The notes below the pieces were generated by a model, which was given only the letters and a program-made list of their open reading frames with translations, searched no databases and was not told the origin of the DNA. The position numbers and the translations under genes were made by a program. A stretch of 64,000 nucleotides of DNA, from the NCBI RefSeq assembly GCF_003402535.2, contig NZ_AP025170.1, forward strand, positions 2,108,001 to 2,172,000. The letters run 5' to 3'. Below are positions 43,765 to 52,319 of the stretch, in pieces (position 1 is the first letter of the stretch; each line of letters opens with the position of its first letter). The DNA is from Cupriavidus sp. P-10. Its GTDB lineage: Bacteria > Pseudomonadota > Gammaproteobacteria > Burkholderiales > Burkholderiaceae.

Positions 43765-44802
43765 TTATGCCGCCAGCGGTTCTGACGCCAGGGGACGCAG
43801 GTGTGCGCGCGCCTCTTCAAACAGCGCATCGACATCGGCACGCGTGCGTGCGGCATGCATGCGCTTCGCATCGGACAACACACGGCGCCAGCCGCGCCCT
43901 CCGGCAATGCCGCGGTACAGCCCCAGCATATGCCGAGTGACCGCACCCATATACCCGCCGCGTTCGACCAGGTCGCCGATATAGCGCTGCATCGATAGCT
44001 CGGCATCCAGCCGCGACCGTACCGGCGCATCAGCATCGCCGTAGAAGCGCTTATCCATTTCGGCCAGGACATAGGGCTGGTGATACGCCTCGCGGCCGAT
44101 CATCACGCCGTCGACGTGTTGCAGATGCCGCGCCATCTCGTCATGGGTGACGATGCCACCATTGATCAGGATCTCCAGTTGCGGAAATTCCTGCTTCAAC
44201 TGATAGGCCACTTCATAACGCAGCGGCGGGATTTCGCGGTTTTCCTTCGGACTCAGGCCTTTCAGGATGGCATTGCGCGCATGAACGATAAATGTGTCGC
44301 ACCCCGCCTCCGCGACCGTGCCGACAAAATCGCGCACAAAATCGTAGTGCTCGATGGTATCGATGCCGATGCGATGTTTCACCGTTACGGGGATGCTGAC
44401 CGCATCGCGCATTGCCTTCACGCAATCGGCGACCAGTTGCGGCTCCGCCATCAGGCAGGCGCCGAAGGCGCCGCGCTGCACGCGCTCGGACGGACAGCCG
44501 CAATTCAGGTTGACCTCCTTGTAGCCCCATTGCTCGCCCAGCCTGGCTGCCTCGGCTAGGTCGGCCGGCTCGCTGCCGCCCAACTGAAGCGCGACCGGGT
44601 GCTCTGCCGCATCGAAATCCAGGTGGCGCGGCACGTCGCCATGCAGCAGCGCACCGGTGGTCACCATCTCGGTGTACAGCCAGGTATGGCGGCTGAGCTG
44701 GCGGTGGAAGGTGCGGCAATGGCGGTCAGTCCAATCCATCATCGGCGCCACGGATACGCGGCGCGGACTTGCCGCGGCAGGTTTACCTTGAAAATGGGTC
44801 AT
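43765..44802 (-). CDS. dusA: tRNA-dihydrouridine(20/20a) synthase DusA
   Basis: DusA reduces uridine 20/20a in the tRNA D-loop with NADPH and FMN. The 345-residue TIM-barrel protein has VSVAPMMDWTDRHCR near 16-30, VALQLGGSEP near 70-79, EVNLNCGCPSERVQRGAFGA with catalytic Cys103, VKHRIGID, FIVHARNA and ILINGGI. The length fits DusA rather than DusB/C (about 320). ATG 44802 is used; an in-frame TTG eight codons upstream is less likely. No close tRNA modification partner lies nearby. Confidence 0.95.
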   Translation of the reverse strand: MTHFQGKPAAASPRRVSVAPMMDWTDRHCRTFHRQLSRHTWLYTEMVTTGALLHGDVPRHLDFDAAEHPVALQLGGSEPADLAEAARLGEQWGYKEVNLNCGCPSERVQRGAFGACLMAEPQLVADCVKAMRDAVSIPVTVKHRIGIDTIEHYDFVRDFVGTVAEAGCDTFIVHARNAILKGLSPKENREIPPLRYEVAYQLKQEFPQLEILINGGIVTHDEMARHLQHVDGVMIGREAYHQPYVLAEMDKRFYGDADAPVRSRLDAELSMQRYIGDLVERGGYMGAVTRHMLGLYRGIAGGRGWRRVLSDAKRMHAARTRADVDALFEEARAHLRPLASEPLAA

Positions 44803-45014
44803 TTCGGAACGGATCGGCGTGGCCAATCCTCATGCTACTCGTAGATATCAACAGCGCCCGGTGGAGGCAGCTCCCGTGCGCCGGGGGCGTCGCACACAAT
44901 GCAGCCGCAGCGGTATCGCGGCTTTTCGGAAGGCGCATCAGTTTACCACCCCGGCAGATCTTTCGCCGGGGGGCACCAACCTTCAGTAGCGCCCCGGGCC
45001 GGTTGCCCGCGAGA

Positions 45015-45578
45015 TCATCGCGCGGCCGCAGTCTTGTCGATCCACGCGCCGAACGTGGTCAGGAATTTGTCGAGGAAGCCCCGCGTCGATTCGTTGGCAA
45101 TGCCGCCCTGCTCGTCGAACAGCTTGTCGACGCCGCTGATATACGCCTCGGGCTGCTGCAGGATCGGCATATTGAGGAACACCAGCGACTGCCGCAGGTG
45201 ATGATTGGCCCCAAACCCGCCGACTGCTCCCGGCGAGGCACTGATGATGGCGGCAGGCTTGCCGTCCCAGACGCTTTTGCCGTACGGACGCGAGCCCACG
45301 TCGATGGCATTCTTCAGTGGCGCGGGGACCGAGCGGTTGTATTCGGGTGTGACGAACAGCACCGCATCGGCGCGGCGCACGCGGTCGCGGAATGCGGCCC
45401 AGGTCTGGGGCGGCTTGTCGTCCAGGTCCTGGTTGTAGAGCTGCAGGTCGCCGATCTCGACGATCTCCAGCTTGAGTTGTGCCGGCGCTTGCGCGATCAC
45501 CGCCTTGGCCAGCTTGCGGTTATATGACTCCTTGCGCAGGCTTCCCACCAGTACAACGACATCACGAGGATTGCTCAT
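45015..45578 (-). CDS. NADPH-dependent FMN/quinone reductase (YieF/ChrR-like)
   Basis: This 187-residue flavodoxin-fold enzyme has the FMN loop VLVGSLRKESYNRKLA near 9-24, the conserved PEYNRSVPAPLKNAIDVGSRP near 78-98 and SASPGAVGGFGANHHLRQ near 112-129. This set is typical of NADPH-dependent quinone/chromate/azo-reductases such as ChrR and YieF. It probably protects against quinones and peroxide by two-electron reduction. ATG 45578 has AAGGAGCCGTG directly upstream; the in-frame extension to 45785 lacks family similarity. It is a single gene 158 bp after the 3-hydroxyisobutyryl-CoA hydrolase-like gene. Confidence 0.88.
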   Translation of the reverse strand: MSNPRDVVVLVGSLRKESYNRKLAKAVIAQAPAQLKLEIVEIGDLQLYNQDLDDKPPQTWAAFRDRVRRADAVLFVTPEYNRSVPAPLKNAIDVGSRPYGKSVWDGKPAAIISASPGAVGGFGANHHLRQSLVFLNMPILQQPEAYISGVDKLFDEQGGIANESTRGFLDKFLTTFGAWIDKTAAAR

Positions 45579-45736
45579 CACGGCTCCTTTGTCTGCGTGG
45601 ACAGTTGAAGCGGACGGCGCAGGCGCCATGGTTGCCATGGCTGCCCGCGCCGGTCCAGCCACCACTCTACCCGAGTCGCGACTGGCCTGCCGTGAGGGGG
45701 GCGGCGCGCGCGGCCGCCGGCGGTTGGACGGACCGA

Positions 45737-46825
45737 TCAGGCGCCCTTTCCCAACGCGGCGAGTGGATGGTCTTCCGTACGCCACGGGCTGTCGAAGAAC
45801 GACTGGACTGTCTCGCGGCCAACCTCATCCAGCCGGGCATGCTGCCAGCGCGGGTTGTGGTCCTTGTCGATCGCCAGCGCTCGGATGCCCTCGACGCCGT
45901 CGCCCTTGCGGAACACGTAATACATCATGTCCAGTTCCATGCGCAGTTCATCTTCGAGCGACATGCCGCGCGCGCGGCGGATCTGCTCCAGCGACACGCA
46001 CAGCATCAACGGCGAGCGGCTACGCAGCATGGCAGCGGTCTGCGCGGCCCAGTCGCCCGGCGCATCGCTGATGGCCGCCAGGATATCCTGCGCGGTATTG
46101 CCGGCGAACAGATCGTCGATCTGTGCGGACAGGCCCGCGAGCGTACTTTGCGCAGGCAGGCAGTCAGCGCGATGCGGCGCGGTGAAGCCTTCGATATGCG
46201 CGAGGACGGCATCGCAGCTGGCAAACTGCTGCGCGCGCAGCGAATCGACCAGCTCGGCCAGTCGGTTGCCCGGCAGGTAGGCATCGGCCAGGCCTGCGTA
46301 CAGCGCATCGGCCGCGTTGATCGCAGTGCCGGTCAGCCCGAGGTATTCGCCGATATGGCCAGGCGTGCGTGCCAGGAACCAGCCGCCGCCGACATCGGGG
46401 AACAGGCCGATATTGGTTTCGGGCATGGCCATCCTGGTGCGCTCGGTGACCAGGCGCAACCGGGCCCCTTGCGAGATGCCCATGCCGCCGCCCATCACCA
46501 CGCCGTCCATCAGCGCGATGTAAGGCTTGGCGTAGCGGTGGATCAGGAAATTGAGCGCGTACTCCTCGACAAAGAACCGGTCGAGCAGCGGATCGCCTTC
46601 ATGCGCCGCCTTGTGGAAGTAGCGGATATCCCCGCCGGCGCAGAACGCCTTGCCGCCGGCCCCGGCGACCACGACTGCCACCACTTCGGGCGCCGAAGCC
46701 CACGCCTGCAGCGCCTGGGTGATGGCGCGGATCATGTCCAGCGACAGCGCGTTGAGCGCCTGCGGACGATTCAGCGTCAGGTATCCGATGCCACCATGGA
46801 CCTCGGTCGTGACGAATTCAGTCAT
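45737..46825 (-). CDS. 3-hydroxyisobutyryl-CoA hydrolase-like crotonase
   Basis: This 362-residue protein is of the longer crotonase type. It has LNRPQALNALSLDMI near 18-32, AFCAGGDIRYF near 60-70, the oxyanion-hole GVVMGGGMGIS near 108-118 and PETNIGLFPDVGGGWFLAR near 134-152, where the glutamate and aspartate match 3-hydroxyisobutyryl-CoA hydrolase (HIBCH) of valine degradation. The C-terminal extension beyond 260 residues also fits HIBCH rather than a hydratase. ATG 46825 has GGAGGAGTAAGAC before it. It stands without other valine-degradation genes. Confidence 0.85.
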   Translation of the reverse strand: MTEFVTTEVHGGIGYLTLNRPQALNALSLDMIRAITQALQAWASAPEVVAVVVAGAGGKAFCAGGDIRYFHKAAHEGDPLLDRFFVEEYALNFLIHRYAKPYIALMDGVVMGGGMGISQGARLRLVTERTRMAMPETNIGLFPDVGGGWFLARTPGHIGEYLGLTGTAINAADALYAGLADAYLPGNRLAELVDSLRAQQFASCDAVLAHIEGFTAPHRADCLPAQSTLAGLSAQIDDLFAGNTAQDILAAISDAPGDWAAQTAAMLRSRSPLMLCVSLEQIRRARGMSLEDELRMELDMMYYVFRKGDGVEGIRALAIDKDHNPRWQHARLDEVGRETVQSFFDSPWRTEDHPLAALGKGA

Positions 46826-46938
46826 GTCTTACTCCTCCAATGCAACTGGCGATTTTACGCCAGTCGCACCGGCAGGCGTACCCCATGGGCAGCTTGCGGC
46901 GCATGCACAGGCGTTGCACGGGCGCCGCGGGCGGTCGC

Positions 46939-48507
46939 TCAGGCCAGCCTGAATGTCGCCACCAACGAGGTCAGGCGCTGGGCCTGGTCTTCCAGCGAGG
47001 CAGCCGCGGCGGCGGCCTGCTCCACCAGCGCCGCGTTCTGCTGGGTCATGCTGTCCATCTGGGACACCGCCACGTTGACCTGCTCGATGCCGTGCGACTG
47101 TTCGTCCGACGCCGCGCTGATATCGCCAATGATGCCGCTCACGCGCCGCACCGCGTCGACGATGTCCTGCATGGCACGGCCGGCATCGTCGACCAATCCC
47201 GATCCTTCGCGCACGTTCGCCACCGAAGTGCCGATCAGCGTCCGGATTTCCTTGGACGCGCTGGCGCAGCGCTGCGCCAGGTCGCGCACATCGCCCGCCA
47301 CCACCGCGAAGCCGCGGCCGTGCTCGCCGGCGCGCGCCGCTTCGACAGCGGCATTGAGCGCCAGGATATTGGTCTGGAACGCGATCTTCTCGATCACGTC
47401 GATGATGTCGACGATCTTGCTCGAACTGCCGTCGATCGAGCGCATGGTATCGACCACGCGCGACACCGCCTCGCTGCCCCGCTCGGCCAGCGCGCTCGCG
47501 TCAGTGGCCAGCGTGCGCGCCTCGCGTGCGCTGTCGGCGTTCTGGCGCACGGTGCTGGTCAGCTCTTCCATGCTGGATGCGGTTTCTTCCAGCGATGCGG
47601 CCTGCTGCTCGGTACGCTGCGACAGGTCGGCATTGCCGCTGGCGATCTGCTTGCTGGCCGAGGCAATCGCGTCGGCGCCGCCGCGCACGTCACCCACCAT
47701 CGCCACCAGGCTGTGTTGCATCCGGCCCAGCATGCCGAGCATGCGCGCCGTTTCGTTGCGCGCCGACTCATCGGCATGCGTGCCACCGCTGGTCGCTGCC
47801 TGGGCACTCAGGTCGCCGCCGGCGATCCTGTCGAAGCGCGTAATGGCAATGTCGAGCGGCCGCACGATCGAACCGCGCAGGCGCCACGCCACCACCGTAC
47901 TGAACACCAGGCCCAGCACCAGTGCAATAACCGACGTCGTGAACAGGTTGCGATAGCGATGCTGCGACGCTTCGTAGACCTCCTTCGCGCCGGCGAGCTG
48001 CAGCTTGTTGAGTTCGGCATTGACCGCGGTGAAGGCGATGTCGCGCCTGGGGATTTCCTCGAGCACGTACCGCATCACCGCATCACGATCGGCCGCGTGC
48101 AGCGCTGCGATCATCGGGGCCACGCCTTGCTTGAACAATGCCTCGCGCTTGGCGGTGACATCATCGACCAGCTTGCTCTCTTCGGCCGAGCGCGGCAGCG
48201 CGAGGTAAGCCTTCCATGCCTTCTCGGAATCGCGCGCAAAGCCCTCGGCGGTCGCGGCGCGGGCCCTGGCATCGGCGGGGTCTGTGGCAAAGGTGGCCTG
48301 GTCGAGCAACACACGCACCAGCAGTTGGTTCGAGCGCGCTTCGGCAAGATGCACCGCGGCCGACAATTGCTGCGAATAGATCTGGCGCGTGGCATCGTTG
48401 CTGCGCGACATGCCGAGCCAACCGACTGCGCCGACAATCAGAATCAACAAGTTGGTAACGATCGTCAGGAACCACAATCTGGCTCCGATGGTTGTGTTCT
48501 TGAACAT
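46939..48507 (-). CDS. Methyl-accepting chemotaxis protein
   Basis: This 522-residue chemoreceptor has a transmembrane helix at about residues 11-31, a periplasmic four-helix sensor domain (Tar/4HB type, about 32-188), a second transmembrane helix near 189-211, a HAMP segment and the cytoplasmic signalling hairpin, whose tip KIAFQTNILALNAAVEAARA lies near 373-392. Adaptation glutamates are expected in the flanking heptads (EQQAASLEETASSMEELTS). The C-terminus ends TFRLA with no NWETF-like pentapeptide, so CheR/CheB tethering is not expected. The ligand is unknown. ATG 48507 has GGAG upstream. Confidence 0.93.
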   Translation of the reverse strand: MFKNTTIGARLWFLTIVTNLLILIVGAVGWLGMSRSNDATRQIYSQQLSAAVHLAEARSNQLLVRVLLDQATFATDPADARARAATAEGFARDSEKAWKAYLALPRSAEESKLVDDVTAKREALFKQGVAPMIAALHAADRDAVMRYVLEEIPRRDIAFTAVNAELNKLQLAGAKEVYEASQHRYRNLFTTSVIALVLGLVFSTVVAWRLRGSIVRPLDIAITRFDRIAGGDLSAQAATSGGTHADESARNETARMLGMLGRMQHSLVAMVGDVRGGADAIASASKQIASGNADLSQRTEQQAASLEETASSMEELTSTVRQNADSAREARTLATDASALAERGSEAVSRVVDTMRSIDGSSSKIVDIIDVIEKIAFQTNILALNAAVEAARAGEHGRGFAVVAGDVRDLAQRCASASKEIRTLIGTSVANVREGSGLVDDAGRAMQDIVDAVRRVSGIIGDISAASDEQSHGIEQVNVAVSQMDSMTQQNAALVEQAAAAAASLEDQAQRLTSLVATFRLA

Positions 48508-48762
48508 TGAAGCTCCGGGGTAAACGCGAAAAATAGCGGGTCGAAGAAGTTTGCGAAATCAGGGGACGCGTATGCCGCCGCCCTGCTCATCTACGGCGCT
48601 CACAAGGGTTCCTTAACCCGGATTAGTTGCCTTTCTATGCGCGACACAACTGCGTATCCGTGCAGGAATACGAGGATGGCCGGATGCAGCGCAGCCACAT
48701 GATGGCGAACGTTTGGAGGAACCCCTCGTAGCAATTCCGGATGGAATGTGCAAACTTGCGGA

Positions 48763-49623
48763 ATGACAACCGAATCGCTCGATCCCGGACTCGTGCTGCT
48801 GGCGTTTGCGCCGGTCTTCCTGCTGACCATTGCCGGCGAGGCCTGGTACTGGGCGCGCCGCGACCGGTCGGTGTACAGCCTGCGCGATACCGTCTCCAAT
48901 GCAGCGCTCGCGCTGATGCACCAGGCCTCTGACGCGTTCTTCCTGTGGCTGATGATTCGGACGGTGTACGGCTGGTGTTACCAGCATGGACTGCGCGCCG
49001 TCCCGGAAACGGCGTGGTCGTTCACGTTATTGCTGTTGCTGCAGGACTTCCTCTACTACTGGTTTCACCGCGCCAGCCATCGCGTGCGCTGGCTATGGGC
49101 GTCGCACGTGACGCATCACTCGTCGGAAGGCATGAATTTCTCGACGGCGTTTCGGCAAAGCCTGACGTATCCGCTGTCCGGGATGTGGCTGTTCTGGATT
49201 CCGCTGGCGTATATCGGCTTTACGCCGGACTGGGTGATCCTGGCCGTCGGCCTGAATCTGGCATTCCAGTTCTTCGTCCATACGCGGCTGGGGCGGCGCT
49301 GGCCGTGGCTCGAATCGATGTTCAATACGCCTTCCGTCCATCGCGTGCATCACGCCAGGAACCCGCAGTACATCGACCGCAACTATGCCGGCGTGCTGAC
49401 GGTGTGGGACAGGCTCTTCGGCACCTTCGTCCCCGAGCGGGAGGCGCCGGTCTACGGCATCACGCGCCAGGTGCGCACGCACAACCCGCTGACGCTGACC
49501 TTCCACGAGTGGCGCGACATGTTTGCGGACGCGTGGCGCGAGCGGGATCTCCGCTACCTGTGGAAGCCGCCGGAATGGCGCAGCCCGCGCTCGCCCGCGG
49601 CGGAGACGCTTCCGCGAACGTAG
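48763..49623 (+). CDS. Fatty-acid hydroxylase/sterol desaturase family protein
   Basis: This 286-residue membrane protein has several hydrophobic segments and the histidine-rich di-iron clusters of the family: HRASHR near 108-113, HVTHHSSE near 121-128 and HRVHHARN near 199-206. In bacteria these enzymes hydroxylate or desaturate lipids; C-4 sterol activity is not implied. ATG 48763 was chosen over GTG 48748; neither has a strong ribosome-binding site. It is divergent from the chemoreceptor, with 255 bp between, and ends at a bidirectional terminator. Confidence 0.87.
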   Translation: MTTESLDPGLVLLAFAPVFLLTIAGEAWYWARRDRSVYSLRDTVSNAALALMHQASDAFFLWLMIRTVYGWCYQHGLRAVPETAWSFTLLLLLQDFLYYWFHRASHRVRWLWASHVTHHSSEGMNFSTAFRQSLTYPLSGMWLFWIPLAYIGFTPDWVILAVGLNLAFQFFVHTRLGRRWPWLESMFNTPSVHRVHHARNPQYIDRNYAGVLTVWDRLFGTFVPEREAPVYGITRQVRTHNPLTLTFHEWRDMFADAWRERDLRYLWKPPEWRSPRSPAAETLPRT

Positions 49624-49653
49624 GTCGGTGCCAGGTGCGCGTGGTGACGCGGC

Positions 49654-49685
49654 AAAAAAAACCGCGCCCAAAGGCGCGGTTTTTC
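49654..49685. terminator. Bidirectional terminator between hydroxylase and typA
   Basis: AACCGCGCC/GGCGCGGTT with loop CAAA (49660-49681) is flanked by A-run and T-run. It serves the plus-strand hydroxylase gene and the minus-strand typA gene. Confidence 0.93.
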
Positions 49686-49700
49686 TGACACCGGGGACGC

Positions 49701-51521
49701 TTACGCGCCTTCGCGCGAAGCACGCTTGCGCTCGTGCTCCTTCAGGTGGCGCTTGCGCAGGCGGATGCTCTTGGGCGTGAGCTCGACCAGCTCGTCGTCG
49801 GCGATGAATTCCACCGCATATTCCAGCGACATCTGGATCGGCGGCACCAGGCGCACCGCTTCGTCGGTACCCGAAGCACGCACGTTGGTCAGCTGCTTGC
49901 CCTTGATCGGGTTGACCACCAAGTCGTTGTCGCGGCTGTGGATGCCGATGATCATGCCTTCATACAGCGCATCACCCGGCTTGACGAACATGCGGCCGCG
50001 GTCCTGCAGCTTCCACAGCGCGTAGGCCACGGCGTCGCCGTCATCCTGCGAGATCAGCACGCCGTTGTGGCGCTCGCCCAGGCCGCCTTCGCGCACCGGC
50101 GCGTAGTCGTCGAAGATATGGCTGATCAGGCCGGTGCCACGCGTCAGCGTCAGGAACTCGCCCTGGAAGCCGATCAGGCCGCGGGCCGGAATGCGGTATT
50201 CCAGGCGGGTACGGCCCTTGCCGTCCGAAGCCATGTCGAGCAGTTCGCCCTTGCGGCGGCCCAGCTCTTCCATCACGCCGCCCTGGTGGCTGTCTTCGAC
50301 GTCCACGGTCAGCAGTTCGTACGGCTCGTTCTTGACGCCGTCGATTTCCTTGAACACCACGCGCGGACGCGACACGGCCAGCTCGTAGCCTTCACGGCGC
50401 ATGTTTTCCAGCAGGATGGTCAGGTGCAGTTCACCGCGGCCCGACACTTCGAAGATGGTGTCGTCGCCGGTATCGGCCACGCGCAGCGCCACGTTCGACT
50501 TCAGTTCGCGGTCCAGGCGCTCGCGCAGCTGGCGGCTGGTCACGAACTTGCCTTCACGGCCCGCCAGCGGCGAGGTGTTGACGCAGAAGTTCATGGTCAG
50601 CGTCGGCTCATCCACCTTCAGCATCGGCAGCGCGTCCTGGGCGTCCGGCGCGCACACGGTGCAGCCGATACCCAGTTCTTCGATGCCGTTGATCAGCACG
50701 ATGTCGCCGGCTTCGGCCTCGGACACGATCTCGCGCTCCAGGCCCTGGAACTTCAGCACCTGGTTGATACGGCCCTTGATGGGGTTGCCTTCCGGGCCGA
50801 ACTTGACCACCACGTCCTGCAGCGGACGGGCGCGGCCACGCGAGATGCGGCCCACGCCGATCTTGCCGACGTAGCTGGAGTAGTCCAGCGAGATGATCTG
50901 CAGCTGCAGGGGGCCGTCCCGATCGTCGTCACGCACCGGCACCTTGTCCAGCACGGTTTCGAACAGCGGCTTCATGTCGCCGTCGCGCACGTCTTCGGTC
51001 AGGCCGGCAAAGCCGTTCAGGCCCGAGGCGTAGATCACCGGGAAGTCGAGTTGCTCGTCGGTGGCGCCCAGCTTGTCGAACAGGTCGAAGGTCTGGTTGA
51101 TGACCCAGTCCGGACGCGCGCCCGGGCGGTCGATCTTGTTGACCACCACGATCGGCTTCAGGCCCAGCGCCAGCGCCTTGCGCGTGACGAAGCGGGTCTG
51201 GGGCATCGGGCCTTCCACGGCGTCGACCAGCAGCAGCACGCCGTCGACCATCGACAGCACGCGCTCCACTTCACCGCCGAAGTCGGCGTGACCCGGGGTG
51301 TCGACGATGTTGATATGGGTGCCGTTGTATTCGACGGCACAGTTCTTCGCGAGAATCGTGATCCCGCGTTCCTTTTCCAGGTCGTTCGAGTCCATCACCC
51401 GCTCGGCGACTTGCTGGTTGTCGCGGAAGGTGCCTGCCTGGCGCAGGAGCTGGTCGACCAGGGTGGTCTTGCCATGATCGACGTGGGCGATGATGGCGAT
51501 GTTTCGGATGGCGCGGGTCAT
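49701..51521 (-). CDS. typA: Ribosome-associated GTPase TypA/BipA
   Basis: This 606-residue translational GTPase resembles EF-G and acts in ribosome assembly and stress (cold, virulence) responses. It has the G1 loop [13 protein letters not shown] near residues 10-22, ERGITI and [11 protein letters not shown] for G2/G3, NKIDRP for G4, and a TypA-specific C-terminal domain (ARASREGA ending). The start ATG 51521 is 62 bp from an extended -10 box (TGCTAGAAT). It is divergent from the marR-emr genes and, unlike in some relatives, is not next to truB, which lies about 10 kb away on the same strand. Confidence 0.96.
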   Translation of the reverse strand: MTRAIRNIAIIAHVDHGKTTLVDQLLRQAGTFRDNQQVAERVMDSNDLEKERGITILAKNCAVEYNGTHINIVDTPGHADFGGEVERVLSMVDGVLLLVDAVEGPMPQTRFVTRKALALGLKPIVVVNKIDRPGARPDWVINQTFDLFDKLGATDEQLDFPVIYASGLNGFAGLTEDVRDGDMKPLFETVLDKVPVRDDDRDGPLQLQIISLDYSSYVGKIGVGRISRGRARPLQDVVVKFGPEGNPIKGRINQVLKFQGLEREIVSEAEAGDIVLINGIEELGIGCTVCAPDAQDALPMLKVDEPTLTMNFCVNTSPLAGREGKFVTSRQLRERLDRELKSNVALRVADTGDDTIFEVSGRGELHLTILLENMRREGYELAVSRPRVVFKEIDGVKNEPYELLTVDVEDSHQGGVMEELGRRKGELLDMASDGKGRTRLEYRIPARGLIGFQGEFLTLTRGTGLISHIFDDYAPVREGGLGERHNGVLISQDDGDAVAYALWKLQDRGRMFVKPGDALYEGMIIGIHSRDNDLVVNPIKGKQLTNVRASGTDEAVRLVPPIQMSLEYAVEFIADDELVELTPKSIRLRKRHLKEHERKRASREGA

Positions 51522-51582
51522 TGCTGCGTCTCGCTAAAAGCGACTCTCGCAAGGAGGGTCGGAGAATCTGAGGTAACCCAAC

Positions 51583-51591
51583 ATTCTAGCA
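51583..51591 (-). promoter_or_regulatory. Extended -10 promoter element of typA
   Basis: On the minus strand TGC-TAGAAT (51583-51591) is an extended -10 element, about 62 bp before the typA ATG. No good -35 is present, which is acceptable for this promoter class. Confidence 0.5.
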
Positions 51592-51634
51592 TGTTGCGGC
51601 GCAAGATGCGTTGACCTCAACCGTCACTCGCATA

Positions 51635-51648
51635 GCAATCATTATTGC
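51635..51648. promoter_or_regulatory. Candidate MarR operator 1
   Basis: GCAAT-CATT-ATTGC is a perfect inverted repeat in the typA-marR divergent region, 85 bp before marR. Size and AT-rich context suit a MarR-family dimer site. Confidence 0.4.
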
Positions 51649-51702
51649 CAAAAAAGAAATAACGAATTTCCGTTCTTGCGCATCTTTAAACGCGAACATA
51701 TA

Positions 51703-51731
51703 TTTGCCTCAGCAAAGATTGCAAAGGCAAA
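51703..51731. promoter_or_regulatory. Candidate MarR operator 2
   Basis: TTTGCCT (51703-51709) and AGGCAAA (51725-51731) are a perfect inverted pair with a 15-bp spacer, ending just two bases before the marR ATG. It could let MarR block its own translation start or promoter clearance. Confidence 0.45.
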
Positions 51732-51732
51732 G

Positions 51733-52221
51733 ATGTCAAAGGACGACCCTACCTCCGGCCCCCCGGCGCCGGATTCCGCACTGTTCGATCCCGCCAAGTA
51801 CCAGATGTCCGACAGCGTCGGCTACCTGCTGCAACGCGCGAAGAACACGCTCGCACATAGCGTCGAGCAGGAGGTCAGCAGCCTGGACATCACACATGCG
51901 CAGGCCAGTTGCCTGATCATGATCGCCACCGGGCGTGCCGGCACCGTCACAGACCTGGGCCGTGAACTGAATACCGACATGGGTTCGGTCACGCGCCTGC
52001 TGAGCCGCATGGAAAAGCGCGGCCTGGTCGCACGCCAGCGCCGCGACGACGACCGCCGCGTGGTCGACCTGTTGCTGACCGAACAGGGCCAAGCTCTGGC
52101 AGACCGCCTGCCAACCATTTTCTGCAAAGTGCTGTCGCAGCACTTCAAAGGGTTTTCCGCCGACGAACTCCAGTTGCTGAAATCCATGCTGCGCAGGGTC
52201 ATCGATAACTACAGCGGGTAG
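51733..52221 (+). CDS. MarR-family regulator of the emr efflux genes
   Basis: This 162-residue winged-helix protein of the MarR/EmrR/SlyA family has VTDLGRELNTDMGSVTRLLSRMEKRGLVARQRRDDDRRVVDLLLTEQG as its DNA-binding core. ATG 51733 has AAAGG five bases upstream; an in-frame start at 51676 would lie inside the operator region. It precedes the outer-membrane factor, emrA and emrB by 98 bp, so it is likely the local repressor released by phenolic or lipophilic drugs (EmrR-like). Confidence 0.88.
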   Translation: MSKDDPTSGPPAPDSALFDPAKYQMSDSVGYLLQRAKNTLAHSVEQEVSSLDITHAQASCLIMIATGRAGTVTDLGRELNTDMGSVTRLLSRMEKRGLVARQRRDDDRRVVDLLLTEQGQALADRLPTIFCKVLSQHFKGFSADELQLLKSMLRRVIDNYSG

Positions 52222-52319
52222 TGCGGCGCCGGCCAGGCTCCGGCAAAGCAGATCGTCCGGCACGCCGGACACACCTTACTACCCGTCACAAAGCATGGCT
52301 CCGTACCCGGAGCGACACC

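Noticed and set aside
45479..47956. Long plus-strand open frame across the reductase, crotonase and chemoreceptor genes
   Set aside because: It runs antisense to three well-supported genes and shows no domain.
48590..48615. Possible sigma-28 promoter of the chemoreceptor (TAAGGAAC-N10-GCCGTAGA, minus strand)
   Set aside because: Only about half of the consensus positions match and the spacer is one base short; too weak to call.
48600..48899. Minus-strand open frames upstream of the chemoreceptor
   Set aside because: They overlap the hydroxylase start on the other strand, have no family features and no ribosome-binding site.
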